A stretch of DNA of 64,000 nucleotides from Hydractinia symbiolongicarpus (Eukaryota > Cnidaria > Hydrozoa > Anthoathecata > Hydractiniidae). Under the pieces are notes generated by a model, which saw only the letters and a list, made by a program, of their open reading frames with translations, was not told where the DNA came from and did not search any database. The DNA is taken from NCBI RefSeq assembly GCF_029227915.1, contig NC_079889.1, positions 9,114,001 to 9,178,000 of the forward strand, given 5' to 3'. The translations under genes were made by a program, and so were the position numbers. Every line of letters begins with the position of its first letter. Positions within the stretch are counted from its first letter, which is position 1. Shown here one piece after another: positions 48,381 to 62,900 of this stretch.

Positions 48381-48810
48381 TACACGCGTGCATGATATCG
48401 CATTTTATAGCACACGAATGTATGATATCGCAATTGCTAGCGCACGCGTGTATGGCATCGCAAATGATAGCGCACGCGTGTATGATATCGCAATTGCTAG
48501 CGCACGCGTGTATGGTATCGCTAATGATAGCGCACGCGTGTACAATATTGCAATTGCTAACGCACATGTGTGTGGTATCGCATTTGATAGCGCACGCGTG
48601 TATAATATCGCAATTGCTAACGCATGCGTGTGTAGTATCGTATTTGATAGCGCACGCGTGTATAATATCGCAATTGCTAACGCACGCGTGGGTGGTATCG
48701 TATTTGATAGCGCACGCGTGTATAATATCACAATTGATAGCGCACGCGTGTATAATATCGCAATTGCTAACGCACGCGTGTGTGATATCGTAATTTTTAA
48801 CTGCGTGTAG
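48381..48810 (+). repeat. 30-bp minisatellite with alternating purine-pyrimidine core
   Basis: About 14 units of exactly 30 bases. Each has GCGCACGCGTGTAT followed by a GATATCGCAATTGCTA-like part. Sub-variants alternate (ATTGCTA / AATGATA), hinting at a 60-bp dimer. Frames are open on both strands because 30 is a multiple of three; the coding look is an artefact. Confidence 0.92.
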
Positions 48811-50708
48811 AATTTTTATGATAGCAGCGTTGCAGAGGAAATAAGAAGATGCTGTTTTTTAAAAAACATAATTTTGCCGTAGCAATGGTAGGCATAATTT
48901 GAACAGCAAATCGCAAGAACAATTTTTATGAATAATTTCATAGTGGATCATACAACAGACCTTTTTTCAAATCCATTTTCGTTCCGCAGAATATGCGTAC
49001 TAAAATACCGAATAACATAAAAACGAGGTTAGTTATGAGCAAATTTTTAGTTTGCAGCGAAGTATTGCAAATATGGTTTGTTTGCTAAAAATATTTGCAA
49101 AATTAATTTGTCATACAGATTGTTATTAACATTTGGTTTATAACTTACATTTTACACATTTGTGATTTTAGCATTAGGATACTAGTTGGACTTGGTGGGA
49201 AAAGTTGGACTTTTCTTGAAATGTTCTTGCTTATTTTTGTCACATTTTAAGCCTCTATTGTCGGTTGTATTTGTTAAAAAAATTTTTTTAGGAGGATCAT
49301 TTCTGACGTATACTGCCTAAAAAGAAAGAAATTTTTGTATAATTTTGTTCCCAAAATGCTTGTCATGTCGAACTTTAATTGGCTGGCTTCTTCTTCTTCT
49401 TTCTTCTTCTATGCCCTTTCGATTTGTAAAAACAGTGTTTTATTTATTTTGGCAAATGGCGAGGCAAATGACTTTAAAGTCATTTGCTTCTGTAGACTAA
49501 TCCCTTTATGTTAAAATGAACAGGAAGACGGGACGTCAGCCGCCATTTCTGTTTAAACTACTTGCTGTTTTGTCTGGTACATGCTTGCTGGTATATGCTA
49601 CCAACAAGTTCATTTTATATTTTTAAACTGATCAGAGTCATATGATGTGCCACTGAGTGTTAGTGAACTGTACACAAAGTTTTATAATTTAAAAGCATCT
49701 CCCACACAGTGGTATGAATTGTATATAAAAACTTTGTTTTATAATAGTATGCGTGTAATTCCTTTATTTAACTTCGTAAAAGATTTCATACCTGCAATGC
49801 TCAGACATCACATGGAATAATAATGAACTCAATTTCTAGGTTTTCTCTTTTAGTCGTTGCCTGTAGGTTAGGTAATACTGCGACGTAGGCGCCTCCTTGG
49901 TTTTCTTAGGTATTTTTTGGTTTCCAAATATTAGGATACATTACAGATTTAGTGGTTGTAGTTGTCAGCCGTATACAATGACAATGTGATATTCTGTAGA
50001 CCAGAATATATGAAAACTGACTTAACTTAATTCTTAAATTTAAGTTCAAAAAATTAAGTAAAAAAGAACTTGTACCAACGTATAGAGCTTGAGAAGATAG
50101 AAAAATATTGTATATGAATTATTTCTTTTGCATTTCCGAGTTATTGTCCGCATTGGAAACTATAATTTCATTCTTTCCCTTTTTTGTATTTTACTCACTC
50201 CAGGTGGACTTTGTATACAAGTTGCTTTGTCCTTTAAAAAATAGGGGAATATTTAGTACAGAGAGACGAGTTCAATGGAGATCAGAGAAGCTTTACAGAA
50301 TGCCTACAAACATGTTATTTACATAAAAATGTTCAATACGTTTTAAAAACACATTTATTTGACCATTATAAATAATAAATAAGAAAAAAAACTTAAAAAC
50401 CTCGTACATATATTTTGATATATAATCTCATTTCGTGTTATTCACAAAGTATCTACAGATATCATATTTACTCGAAGACGATGTTGTTTTAAATTTATAC
50501 ACTTTAAAAAAAATTGGCCATTCGAATGTCTAAAGTGCTTTTAAAAACTACAATATTTTATGGATGACAGTGATGAATTTTCTCACCGAACTAATTCGCG
50601 CACTTCATCCAAAACGAGAAATTTCATTTATTTCCCTCATCATTGCACAAAAAAACGTAGAAAAAACGTCTATATACAAACTCTTTTATCATGTTAAAAA
50701 TTTTCTAT
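48811..50708. other. Between the two convergent genes, no gene seen
   Basis: AT-rich. A small inverted repeat (GCAAATGACTTTAAAGTCATTTGC) lies at about 49,463-49,486. A + strand frame at 50,691-50,954 overlaps the presumed BBS2 3' UTR and is not supported. Confidence 0.45.
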
Positions 50709-50714
50709 TTTATT
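50709..50714 (-). terminator. Candidate polyadenylation signal of BBS2
   Basis: AATAAA on the - strand, about 280 bases past the BBS2 stop codon at 50991. Position and orientation fit a normal 3' UTR. Confidence 0.5.
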
Positions 50715-50990
50715 GATGCAAGCGGGCTGTATGTTCACGTTAAATTTCTTTTTATGAAACCAAATTCCCGTGCAGTGTCTCAACTACTTGTCGTTCCGTG
50801 TCGGATGATTTTGATAAGTGCGACGTCGTCGTTAGTTTTGATAGCGCTTCGACATGCAGAGATGACGTGTGTTTTTGATTTGCCAACTAAAACAAAATTT
50901 CAAACAGATTTTTTAGTGCCCGGTTGTAAAGGGCTTAAAAAAGAAAATATTTAGACCACGCGGCATTGAGATATTGTCGACTTTTTGAAA

Positions 50991-53900
50991 TTAAATTTTT
51001 AGGGCACGGAGTAAATCGTTCGATTTATTCAGATTTTGAGACATCAAGTGTTTCAGTTTTTCATCATCGACTGTATGGGCTTTCCCTAAAATTTACAACA
51101 AAATATTCGTCCATCTAATACAGAAATTACAGATAATCACCTCGTAGGTTTCCGGCTTTCTGTATAGTCTGATTGACAACTTTCAAACATTTCAACAACT
51201 CCTCATGGTTTGTGCAACGTATTTTGTAACCGTTGATCAAGTCTCGATTTAAATCAAACAGCTCCATATAACTACGTTTCATATTTTTCCTAAAAAAGCA
51301 TATGTATAAAGAACAAGTAACTCGGTTTTCCGTCTGAGCACAGCATTAAAATGCTGTCAATTTCCCAAATCCTACCTTTAAAAGGGCTTACAATCTGACG
51401 CTAGACTGAACTTCCCATACAAAGTTAGAAGCCACAGCAATAAAAACAACTTACATATCGAAAAGCAATCCAGCGTCTTCACTTCGAACGACCAAACTTC
51501 GAATAAGATTGGAGTGATCAGCCATTTCAGCTGTAAGTTGCTTACACACATTGTGTAGTTCATCAACCTATGTGAAATAAGCGAAACTTAAATGGACCTA
51601 CCTGGATTCAAAACATCAGAAAAAAGTAGTAATAGGAAGTTTAAAAATCCTTATTTTTGAACCGTTTCGACTCATTTTGCTCACGAGTCTGCCATTACCA
51701 GGTCGAATTGTTGTCGTAATTGTTCTCAGAATAAACTCATGATCTTATCCTGAAAAACTTCTTACAAACCATATTTTAGGACATTTCATTTTGCGCATAA
51801 ATCCACCATGTTTAAGCAACAATTTTTTTTCTAAAAAACTGACTGCGCCCCACATTCGAGGGTCTATTGTCCAATTCTGAGAAAAGCTGGTAACGGAAGA
51901 ACGGACGGACACAGGTCACTTTATAAGACCTCGTCTGTACACAAAAAAGCGTTTACGGAAGTCTTCGGGTATTTACAACAATTTTTTTTTCTCTTTGTTC
52001 TTTGTAAAGATTACTATTTAAAAAAAAACAGCCGTTTAAATCACATAGCAAAAATAACCGGAAACAAAACATCAAAAATAACCGGAAACAAAACAGCAAA
52101 AATAACAGGAAACAAAACATCAAAAATAACCGGAAACAAAACATCAAAAATAACCGGAAACAAAATAGCAAAAATAACAGGAAACAAAACATCAAAAATA
52201 ACCGGAAACAAAGTAGCAAAAATAACCGGAAACAAAACAGCAAAAAAAAACCGGAAACAAAACATAAAAAATAACCGGAAACAAAACAGCAAAAAAAACA
52301 AAAAAAACCGGAAACAAAACAGCAAAAATAACCGGAAACAAAGGCCTACCTTTACTAAGGTTGATTTCAATTCTTCCATATGGTCTGGAAATTCGGCCAG
52401 AGATTGCAATTCCTGTATGTCAAGGTACAAAGTACAAGATGCGCGAAATGTTTAAGAAACAGAAATTTCATTTTAATACTTTCATACTAAAAAATCAATA
52501 AGAAAAGGAAATACCAGCCGTTATTCACGACATATTCAAAAGTTTAAAGTGCTTTGTTTTTCGTGATATGATTTGGGCTAATGTGTATACAGAATTTACC
52601 ATAAACTCTCAAAATGCACGTCAAACATTCGAAATTTCATACGTGATAAAATCGTTTCGCATTGATTTAAGTTAATATCACCACAGTATATCTTAAATTT
52701 AGAAATCCATGACATAAGCAACATCCTTCAGCAGATAGATGACACAGTGCTTAATCACGAGCGTGACATGGCTCCTCCTTGTGACGCAACAACAACACGT
52801 CAATGTCTCTTTATTTTGAGAAAGCAAATCTCTAATTTCTTATGAAAACGTGTAAGAGTTTCAGACCTATTTTACGGTTTGTATGCTACATCTCAACATC
52901 ATAAAATTTGCACTGTCAGCAATATAGCGGTGAAATAATTTGTAGTATTTCGCTTTAGGAACGCAAGTAGGATTTCGATATGGGTCCAAACAACCCGTAA
53001 CTTCTTGACAAAACATACATTGCACAAAATAAAAAGGAATACGAACCTCTATGGCCAAGAATGAAGCTAAGTTTTGTATAATATCACCAGCCAAGCCGAT
53101 ATCATCCGTTCGAATGATTACCTAAAGATAGCATAAACATAACCATCCAAACATGAAAGTGGATCCATTGAAAAATGGTGAAAAGTCCTAAATTTACGTT
53201 TCTAATAGTCTGTCTCAAACGTTCTAAGCACTGACGATGTTCTTATTGATTTACACATTGAGTAAACAAAGCAACGCATCTAACCTGTCCCTGCGATGAC
53301 ATGGTGATGTGAATTGGTAGTTGAGTACGAGCTGATAAAAATTTCATGTCCAGTTCTCCTCCTGTTGCGGTGATTTCGTTCGTGAGCAAAAAGTTTTGAT
53401 TGGCCCATAACACCACCTGTTGATAAAAATGAGAACAAAAAAATTAGATTTAAAGTGTTTAATTAATTAATATTTATTAATTAAACACATTTTGTGGATC
53501 GAAAAAAAACACCAGCAAATTGGTTTGTACTGAACAAAAAAGAAATATAAACATAACAAAATAAATAATTATCATCAGCAAAATCATTAGCATATTTCGC
53601 AGGGTGAATAACATAAATTAGTTATACCAAACAATGCTACGGTATACCTCAAAGTCGCTATTTCAACGATTGCAAAATAAATGCAAGCAAGAATTAATGA
53701 AAGGTAAAATAAATGTTACGAATTCCGGGAATCAAGAAGACAAAAACAAACAATGGCAACATGCATTTAATTGGTTGTGTGTGGACGGCGAAATGACATT
53801 AGATGGAATAGCTAGTCAAATTTTTGACAGAAACTATCACACGCAGAAGAACTAATTTCTGCACACTAAAATTCAAACACGAGAATTTTATTCTACTGAT

Positions 53901-56900
53901 AAAATTCAAATATATCATGTGCAAATCGGTTAAAACAACAACCTCAAGTTTACATTTTTACGTAGAAAAACAACACGCACCCTGTTGACTCTTTCGTTGA
54001 CATCAAATTTGACAAAGGACTTCGGTTCTGTGTACCCTTCTGGACATATCTCATACAGTGAAAATCTAAAAGAACGAAGTAGAGTCAAAAACAATTTTAC
54101 ACAATACAGGATATTACAAAAAAACTAAAAAATCAATATATGGCTCAATAAATCCAATTTCCTTATGAGATAATAACAAAATTTTACTTTGAGAGATTCG
54201 AAAAAATTAAACATGCTTGGCTGTACAGGACAACGAAACAACGCTAGGTAGAGACTAACAAAGAAAAGATCTTTTAGAGAGCTTCTAATTAAGAGTAGAT
54301 ACTACTTGTTCTCGCCATATGGCAAATAAACAAACGGATAACAAAGTGGAAATGAAGTTACCTTGGTAACTGCCTCGTTAATTCAAATACGTGGTATTGT
54401 TGGCTAAAAATACAAATAAAAAAAAAAGTCAGGTTAACATCTTAATTGTGTTTACAACCAAAAAAACAACCAAAAAAAGAGACAAAACAAGTATCAGACA
54501 AATCAACAACACGAGCTTTACTAATTTTACTTCGTACAAATCACATTATGATAGTTCAATAAATTGATTGGCTGAAAGCAACATTTAAAACTGTGCTTAT
54601 GTAATTTGAAACAACATTTACTTATGAACAAATGTTTTATACCCATTCCCCTTTTTACTTTATTGCTACTTGATATCTAGCCAGCTCACCTGTTTTTGTA
54701 TCCCACAAAAGCTTTGATATGCAGGTCGACAGGAATATCACGAGGTGGGTAGATGGGTATTTGAAGCATGTTTGAAAGTTCGTTTTGTTGAGGATGAATG
54801 ACAAAACTTTCACCATCAAATATACCTAAGTAGGGAGAAAACATAATAATAATAACAGCGTATTTATAAAAGACATTCCTAAACAAAACGTTCTGATAAA
54901 AATGTGGCAGTGGCTAATATACATTTTATTATTTTACTTGTTTTAGTATAATACACTGAAATTGCTGCAAGGGTGTGAAAAACGTTTTGTACAATAATGC
55001 ACTAAAGTTCTCTTCAGCTACGTTTCAGTCCTAATATTTTAGTGAAACGATTTTAACAGTAAAGTGCCAGAGTACGAACTAACAAAAACCAAAAAAAAAC
55101 AACAACTCGCTACCTTCAGCGAAGATCATCACACATCGTACAACAGTCTCGTTTGTCGTTCGGACGGTCAATTCCACGTAAGCTGGGCATTCTTCGCTGC
55201 CGGCCACAACATGTAACGATGTCTGCAGCTGTGTATTTGCTGGTATCAAGCCGTAGTTGGACGGCATACTTTGACCACTTTCCAGTTTAACAGCCACCTG
55301 GGACAACAAATAAGGTGTTATTCGCGAATAATTTTTATACGTTATAAGAACGTCTTAGCTAACGCTGGATGTGCTTGTTTTTTTTAAAGATATTGTGGCT
55401 TATTATTTCAAGTACGTTCCTAACTTAACAATTATCTTCAAAAAAGCAAAAAACACTGTCAATACGAGTTGTTTAAAACCTATCCACAACTTCATGTCAA
55501 AAATTACTTTTTTATTGCCAGTTACTAAAGTCAAGAATCAACAGCCAATTTTCGTTGAACTTTTTTATGCACGCCTCTTGGGAAAACTTATATAATTCTA
55601 CTTTGTAAACACATCTACTCGCTACACTTTTTTAACACACGTCTTATTGTTGCTTGTTGCCTGTCAAAAAATGCGGTGCTGCTGTCAGCGTACAAAGCTT
55701 GACTCAAACATCAACATGTTAGGTTCTTGTTTCCATAGAATTTACTCTTGTGCTTTTACACATGGCAAATTTGGATTAACAGGCTTATATGAGCATGTTT
55801 TAATCGGTTTCTGAAATCACATGTTTTGTTTATTGCATACAAAACTATAATTTACTGCAAAATTTAGTGGGTATGAATTTTTATATCAGAATGCCACAAC
55901 AACAAAACTCTGCAACAAATCCATGGTACGCTTAATTTTATTGTTACCACATATGGTCAAAATGTGCCATACTGCAAAAAATCTTTCAGTGCGCAACAAG
56001 ATTTTCCCTGAAAATTTAATTTTAACTCTAGTTTTAAAGTATATTTTAAGCTTTCAAGTACATTCAGACTGCATTGCATCAAATCACACTGGCGTAACTT
56101 AACTGTTCGCATTGCTACCCCTGAAAAGTGTGCTCCGACGAGACAGTTGCACACGTTGTAGTGCAACTTTCAAAATAAAATACAATCAGTGCCCTGCAAA
56201 TGTGTTTGATCACGACTAAAAAAAATCTTCTTTAAGAATAATAGTTGTCTATAATTAGCAATTCCTTAAATCACAAAGCCTTGACTTCATATTCCTGTTG
56301 GTATCAACATTCAAAACCTTTGACTATTTGTACTGCCACTTACAGCCTCTCTGGACTGGTGTTTATTTAAACAAAACCTTTTTTACCAGCTACAATGTCA
56401 TATTTGTCTTTATACAGGTCCAGTGATTTCACTAAATTTTTCTTTACATGGCAAAAAGCTTTCCTTTCAAATATTTTCTTTTGCTTAGCTTGTTTTCTTT
56501 AGCTTGTTTCTCTTTCTTTAAAATTCTTTTCATATGGACAATGTACTTTTAATGGAAAGCTTACAAAATAATACCAGTTCCTTTTCAATAATAAAAAACA
56601 AACAATGGTACAAAATTTTAGTTCACGTACTTTCCGATATTTCTTAACACGAGTGGATTTTCTGGTTAAGTACTTACTCTGCTATTTTCTTCATAGTTTG
56701 ATATCTCGAGCAACAGGTTTTGCTTTCGTTGAGTCAGCTCTCGCAATGCATCTTGTTGTACCGTCAAATCGACGACCGGTTGTTTATTTTCGGATACCGT
56801 GGGAACAAATCCCTTCACTAAAAAAAAAGAATGGATATCAACATACCGTTGCAACTTTAAATTTTTCAATTTTTTCTTAATAATACACCCGCTTAACTTA

Positions 56901-59900
56901 TTACACGAAAAGTGTCTCACCTTCTCCATCCATCGAGCAAACGACCAACTGGTCTTTACCATCCATTCGGTAGTCAGCATCCAAAACAGCTGAAACAGCA
57001 GTGCTCAAGTTGTCTTTGAACACAACTTCTCCAGTACGATCGCTTCTTGCATCCACCTACATAAAAACATGTTTTTTTCGATTCCTGTCACCTGTCAATA
57101 GAGTCCGAAGAAACGTAAACTTACTTGAGATTGCACTCAAATGATTTAAGGGACATATTTTAATAAAATTCATAACATAAACTTTAAAATCAATGTCAAA
57201 ATGATATTCTTAGATTATCAACTGCAAAAATATATACCAAGTTTAAAAAAACAGGTTTTAATGAAAATGGACCGGAAAAATTCTCGATTTTTAGGTTCAT
57301 CAAGGTATAAATATATTTCTCTAGTATTTAAGTTACTGAACACATGGCTGAATAACAAGTCTGTCGTTTTCACCTAGCATGTCACAGACTTATAAAAAAG
57401 GCTTACTATTAACTCCAGTGAGCTTAAGTGTAAGAAAAATAGTGCAATATACAGAGACGATTTATTTCATTAGAAATTGCATTATATATTTATAAGTCAA
57501 CAAACAAAGCAATGCCAAACAGGTCTGATCACAACGATTCAATAAAAAGTACCTTTCCATTAGACCACCCAGTCACAAGTTCTGGTACACCATCTCCATC
57601 TAAATCGAAACTGTGGATGGTTACAGCTTGATTTTTTGACTAAAAAAGAAAAAAAGGTTATTCTACAATCCTAAAAGAATTCACTCTAATTGTATTTTCT
57701 GAGTTCAAAATATGAAAAGTCATTGATACCTAGTTAAAAAAATTGAATAGATTTTCGCAAAAATGCCTCTTTTACCTTATAACGTAAAGCTATTAAAGAA
57801 AATAATTCATTAAACTCCACGTTTGATACTTCGTGTTTAATAGAAAGTGCTTCGTTGTTAATACAAAGTAATGCGTGTTTAATACAAAGTGCTTCGTGTT
57901 TAATAGAAAGTGCTTCGTGTTTAATAGCAAGTGCTTCGTGTTTAATACAAAGTGCTTCGTGTTTAATACAAAGTGCTTCGTGTTTAATACAAAGTGCTTC
58001 GTGTTTAATATATAGTACTTCGTGTTTAATACAAAGTGCTTCTTGTTTATTGCAAAAGCGGTATAAAAATAAAAGCAACCTTAAAACAACAAACTTAGTG
58101 GACCATAAACACAAGAACCAAGAATAAAAACCACACACTTTTATCCTCCAGTAACGAGCACTTCTATCGTAAACTCCAACTGTACCGTTTGATAGAGCAT
58201 AACCAAATCTGCTACCATATAATGCATGCAGTGAAGTAACAGCCTATAAAATAACAAGTTCAATTAACGATAGTAAAGACGTTAGAGTGATAAACATAAC
58301 ATAATCTCGGTCGCAGTCTGGGATCCATAAGAAGGAGACAGAAAGCATGAGACCCTGCAATTTAACTTGAGACAACGAAGTATTAAAATGGATTATGAAT
58401 TAATAGAAAATATTAAAGAAGAACCAAGGATTACTTAAGAGTTGAAAGGATGTTATAAAATAAAGCTTGTAGCACGAGTGTTTTTACCTATGAAAAATAA
58501 CATATACAGCCTATGAAAACGGCAGCAGAAGTAGAGCATCAGCGCAGTATTGAATACAAGCAAAAATTAAAAAATTGACAGCTTAAAACTATTCCTGAAC
58601 CCTCCAAAATCCCACATGGGTGGTTAAATGAAGATGAAGAAATGTCATCTTGGTCACTGGTTATGTACCCAGGTATCTAATCATCTCATGATTTACCTAG
58701 CAGAATTAGGAAACAAAGATTTAAATGCTACTTCAAAATAAATAAAAAAGGTATAAGCCTCTTGGCTTAAGCCATTTAAAACAATTGACTTTAAATGATA
58801 TTGCCGCTGTTATCGAAGATGTCGTACCAGAGAATATTCTATTTACTGCAGATTCTAAACTCGAAGTCGAGTCACTTGAGACAGGGAATGATCGGACAAA
58901 GCTGAAAAAGATTTAATCAGGATAGATAACATAATTCTTTTGTCATCAAATAAAACAGAATTTGTTGACCATATTAAAAAAATAGTTGAAAGAAGTCAGT
59001 CAAAAGAAATTCAAGGAATACCAAGATAAAGCTGCAAATAAAAACCGTTTTTTATTTCGAAAATCAGTAATTACTACAGCTAAAGCATCTAAAGCACATG
59101 ATATGTTATCGAAAATTAAAAGAATTGCCAAGGGCAATGGATATATCGGTGTGTGAGCACTTAATCAAAATGTTTTTGGTTTAACATTTGTGGACCCAAA
59201 CATACCAGCCTTTAAATACCGAAAGACAATGATGCTGTGAATACATGGTTTGTAATTAGGCAATTTGTTGCCTTTGCTTAGATATCAGGTACCCTTATTC
59301 AATTAATTACATATTGCCAACTAATTTTATTATATTTGAGTAGAAGATGAAAATGGAGTGCTACGCTTAAAAAAAACAAAAAATACATTATACAATGTCA
59401 AATACAAATGTGTGTAAGCAGACTAAAGTCTTCTTACTTTGTTGTATGGACACCACATGGAATAGTTGTTGACAAAATTATTTTTGATAAGAATTTATGG
59501 TGTGATTGGAGAGAAAAGCTGATAGAGTAAACTCAAACTTGTAAAAAATTTGCAATATTATCTTAAGAGGGAAGAAAAAGTAAAAATCACGCCTGCTACA
59601 TATCTACAAAATAAAAATAAAAAAGATGTAACAACAATGATTACATTCCCCAGAAATTCGATTAGTTAAAAAGAGCAAAGTTGACTAACTTTCTGCGCCA
59701 CTACAACAGTACTGGGTAAACCATCATAGGCAAAAAAATATTGTAGAAATATTTTGTATTTTTAGAAAGTAGCTACAAAAAAAATCTTTATATTCTACAT
59801 ATTTTTTCTATTTATTTTTAGATTTTCCGTCATATGCTGGCCCGGTTACAGAGGTGTTTTATAGTATTAACTGCCAGTAAAGCCAGCATCATTGGTAGCT

Positions 59901-62900
59901 AGCATAGTCAACAGCTAATATTTTTTCCTAAGTTTTTTATTTAATTTCGTGTTGTTTTTACGTTAGCCATTTTTTTTTAATTCTTTGTACTATTTTTACC
60001 AAAAATCTAATTTTTGGTTAAATATATATAGGTGTATACCTAACCAATCCTAGTCAGACACAGATTTTTATTTGGAATTATAAGCATTCACAAATTTTTC
60101 TGAAGATTTCCAGTAATCTGCTAAAAGTATATCTTCAACATTTGTTGTGATTCCTAACTACGATATTATGATCAACTTTCTTTCCATTCATTGAAATAGC
60201 AACAGGAAAATTGTAGCATCATAGTAATCGTGCTCATTTTTTTGGAAACTTTTGAAAACTGGTAGTCCTTTTAACTAACTGCCTCAGAGGCATATCATGC
60301 ATATCTTTAACTTATCCCTGAAGATTATGACTTTGAACTAGAAGTGTTTTACAGTTAAATTATGTACCTCTGTTTCTGTCATTTCTGCAATGATCTCATC
60401 ATCTTTAAAAACTCGGATATCGAAGTCTTCTGAACCAACAAGTAGCTATAATTGGAAATATTATTTGAATTCAGTTGCAGGATAATGATTTAAGAAAGGT
60501 TTTAATCAAGGCTCGGACATTATACATGCAAAAGCAGTCAATACACGCACATTATTGCTCACACTAGTTGTATATACATGTGCCATTCGGACCATTTGAA
60601 TGACTAAGAATCACACGCAATGTTATAAACCAAACTTACTTCTTTGTTACCATCACTATCAAAATCAACAAGAGCTAATGAACAAACATTATCACCTGTC
60701 ACCTAAAAGAGAAGAAGTTTTGCCTTATAGTGGCCGGAAATAAATTTAGCTAAAACGTACTGATGTATCTTAATAAAACTAACGATACTAACTAACGATA
60801 CTAACTATACATTCTATATAGAATAGATTAAACAGTAGCTTAGATAACCAATATCCTATTCAAGCTGTTAAAACCTTGCAAGCACGGCAACGGCTCAACT
60901 AGACAAATGCATCACTTTCTCATGTTGGACGCTAAGCAGAAAGAAACGATTCACACTATCTTAGCCAGGACTTGAACCCATGATCTTTTGCACTATAAGC
61001 GACGATTATACACAAGGCTATCAGTAAGTTGTCATTGACAAACAACTTTTATTCTTAATGTAAGAAAAAGCAGACAAGCAATACGTTACAAGAATATGCA
61101 CACTGATTTTTTTTTATTTCCAACACAATGTGCTGAAAAACGAATAAATTAACATATAACAAAACTTATAAATGTTAGAAAAAAACGTTATGAATACATT
61201 ATGATCCAAATGTAAAAAAAAAAATATATAATATAAAAAAACTCACTGTCCAAAACTCATCACTTCCTTCTGAGTCAAATCCTTGAATTGAGCAATTACC
61301 CCCAGCCAAAACCAATGGAGTAGGATTTGTACCCACATTTCCAACAAGAAGAGAATTTACACCATCTGGAACCTAAGATAACCATTATAATTGCCATTGT
61401 CTAATACGTAGACAGACTTGGTTTGGTCATGATAGTTAAAAAAAATTATATTCAAGCTTAGTTATGCATTTAATAATTAACCCAAAAATTGGAACAATCT
61501 TAACCGCAAAGCTTTCTAATTAAACATTAGGAACTACTGTAGAATTGATCGACCTAATGAGGCTGAAAATTTGCTTATACAAAAGATTTGGTTACCTCTT
61601 TATAGAAAAGGTCTGAATTATTTTCCACATCGTAAGCCAACAAATTAGTTTGAGTACCAACAAACAACATGTCTCGTTGACTGTCATCTAAAGAGCCACA
61701 ACATAATGCGCTAACTTGTTGGTTGATATTGAGTAAACTGATATCAGCATTGGTTTTGTTTTGTTCAAGACGACCACCAAGTCGATCCAAACGTTTGTGT
61801 GGATTATGTATAAACACCTGTAGACAAAAATTCTTATTGATAATTACAAAAATATTTTACTAGTGAATTCTTTGTGACTAACTGATTTGCCCAGATTAAC
61901 CCAAAGTTTATAAAAGGAACAAAATGACAGCAATAAATATTTGTTTATGTCAGCACTTTTTCTGTAACGTCATCAAAAACTTGAAATTTGCACAAATTAC
62001 GACTATTTGCTTAAAATTCAATTGTTTTAATTCTGAAGCTAATTTTTTTAAAGTTTAAAGTTTCTGGTAGCCAAATAAAAGTTATTTAACTTATTTTCCA
62101 GTTTTTACATATTTCGCATACAAAAAATGAAAACAATTGCCCAAAAATCCAAAAAAATCGGGAAATCGGATTATGTATCCAAAATTTCTGGAATGATTAA
62201 TTTGATTAAACAAAGTTGTGTTGTACGTTTAAAGTTCTAAGAATAATCCTATCAAAAGTTATCATAGTTTTCCGATTATAAGATGTTTATAGAGATTTTT
62301 GAGGATAGTTTGGAATAATGAATAATTTCTAAGGCTCTTAGAGGTATTGGCCTAAACAGTTGGCATACAGGGGTCCAATAGATAAAAATTTAAAACTCAG
62401 TAAGTACGATAACCATGCAACATAGTAAAAAAAGTTACAAAAAAATTATGGTAAATGGGGGGAGGTGGGATGGGTGCCAAATGGTGTTAAAAAAAATGTT
62501 AAATAGAGCATTAAAGAGCAAAAAATAGTTGTTACACATAATGACTGAATATTTTAAAAACTTATAGGCCAAAAACTGACATGCTAATAAACATATTGTA
62601 CTGAAAATCATACAAGAGACCTTAGGACAGCCTTGTCACAAAATTATGTTGTATTGATTAAAGGGTATAATCAGCCTGAGTCACATCAAACTTGTCATAA
62701 CACATTCATGTTATCGCTTTATCACACCATGTTACGTTACTTTTTTATTGACGAAAAATCAAGTAATCCAAAAATAAAAAACGTTAAGTTGCGAAAATAA
62801 TATAATAGAACTTGCTATAACACTCCCTCCATCAAATATCATGTTTTAAGAGATTTATTAACATAGAAGCTTTAATGGCCTTACTTTTCCAGCAGTTGTT

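Noticed and set aside
48328-48810. Long overlapping frames on both strands
   Set aside because: Produced by the 30-bp array, not by genes.
50691-50954. 87-aa plus-strand frame
   Set aside because: Lies antisense in the presumed BBS2 3' UTR, without further support.
51953-52430. Phe/Leu-rich frames resembling membrane proteins
   Set aside because: Translation of the 24-bp intronic minisatellite on the BBS2 sense strand; only 52412-52350 is coding.
57734-58138. KHEALCI-type repeat protein
   Set aside because: Translation of the 21-bp intronic minisatellite between two BBS2 exons.
60940-61040. tRNA gene
   Set aside because: A good B box but no acceptor stem or full cloverleaf; a SINE fits better.
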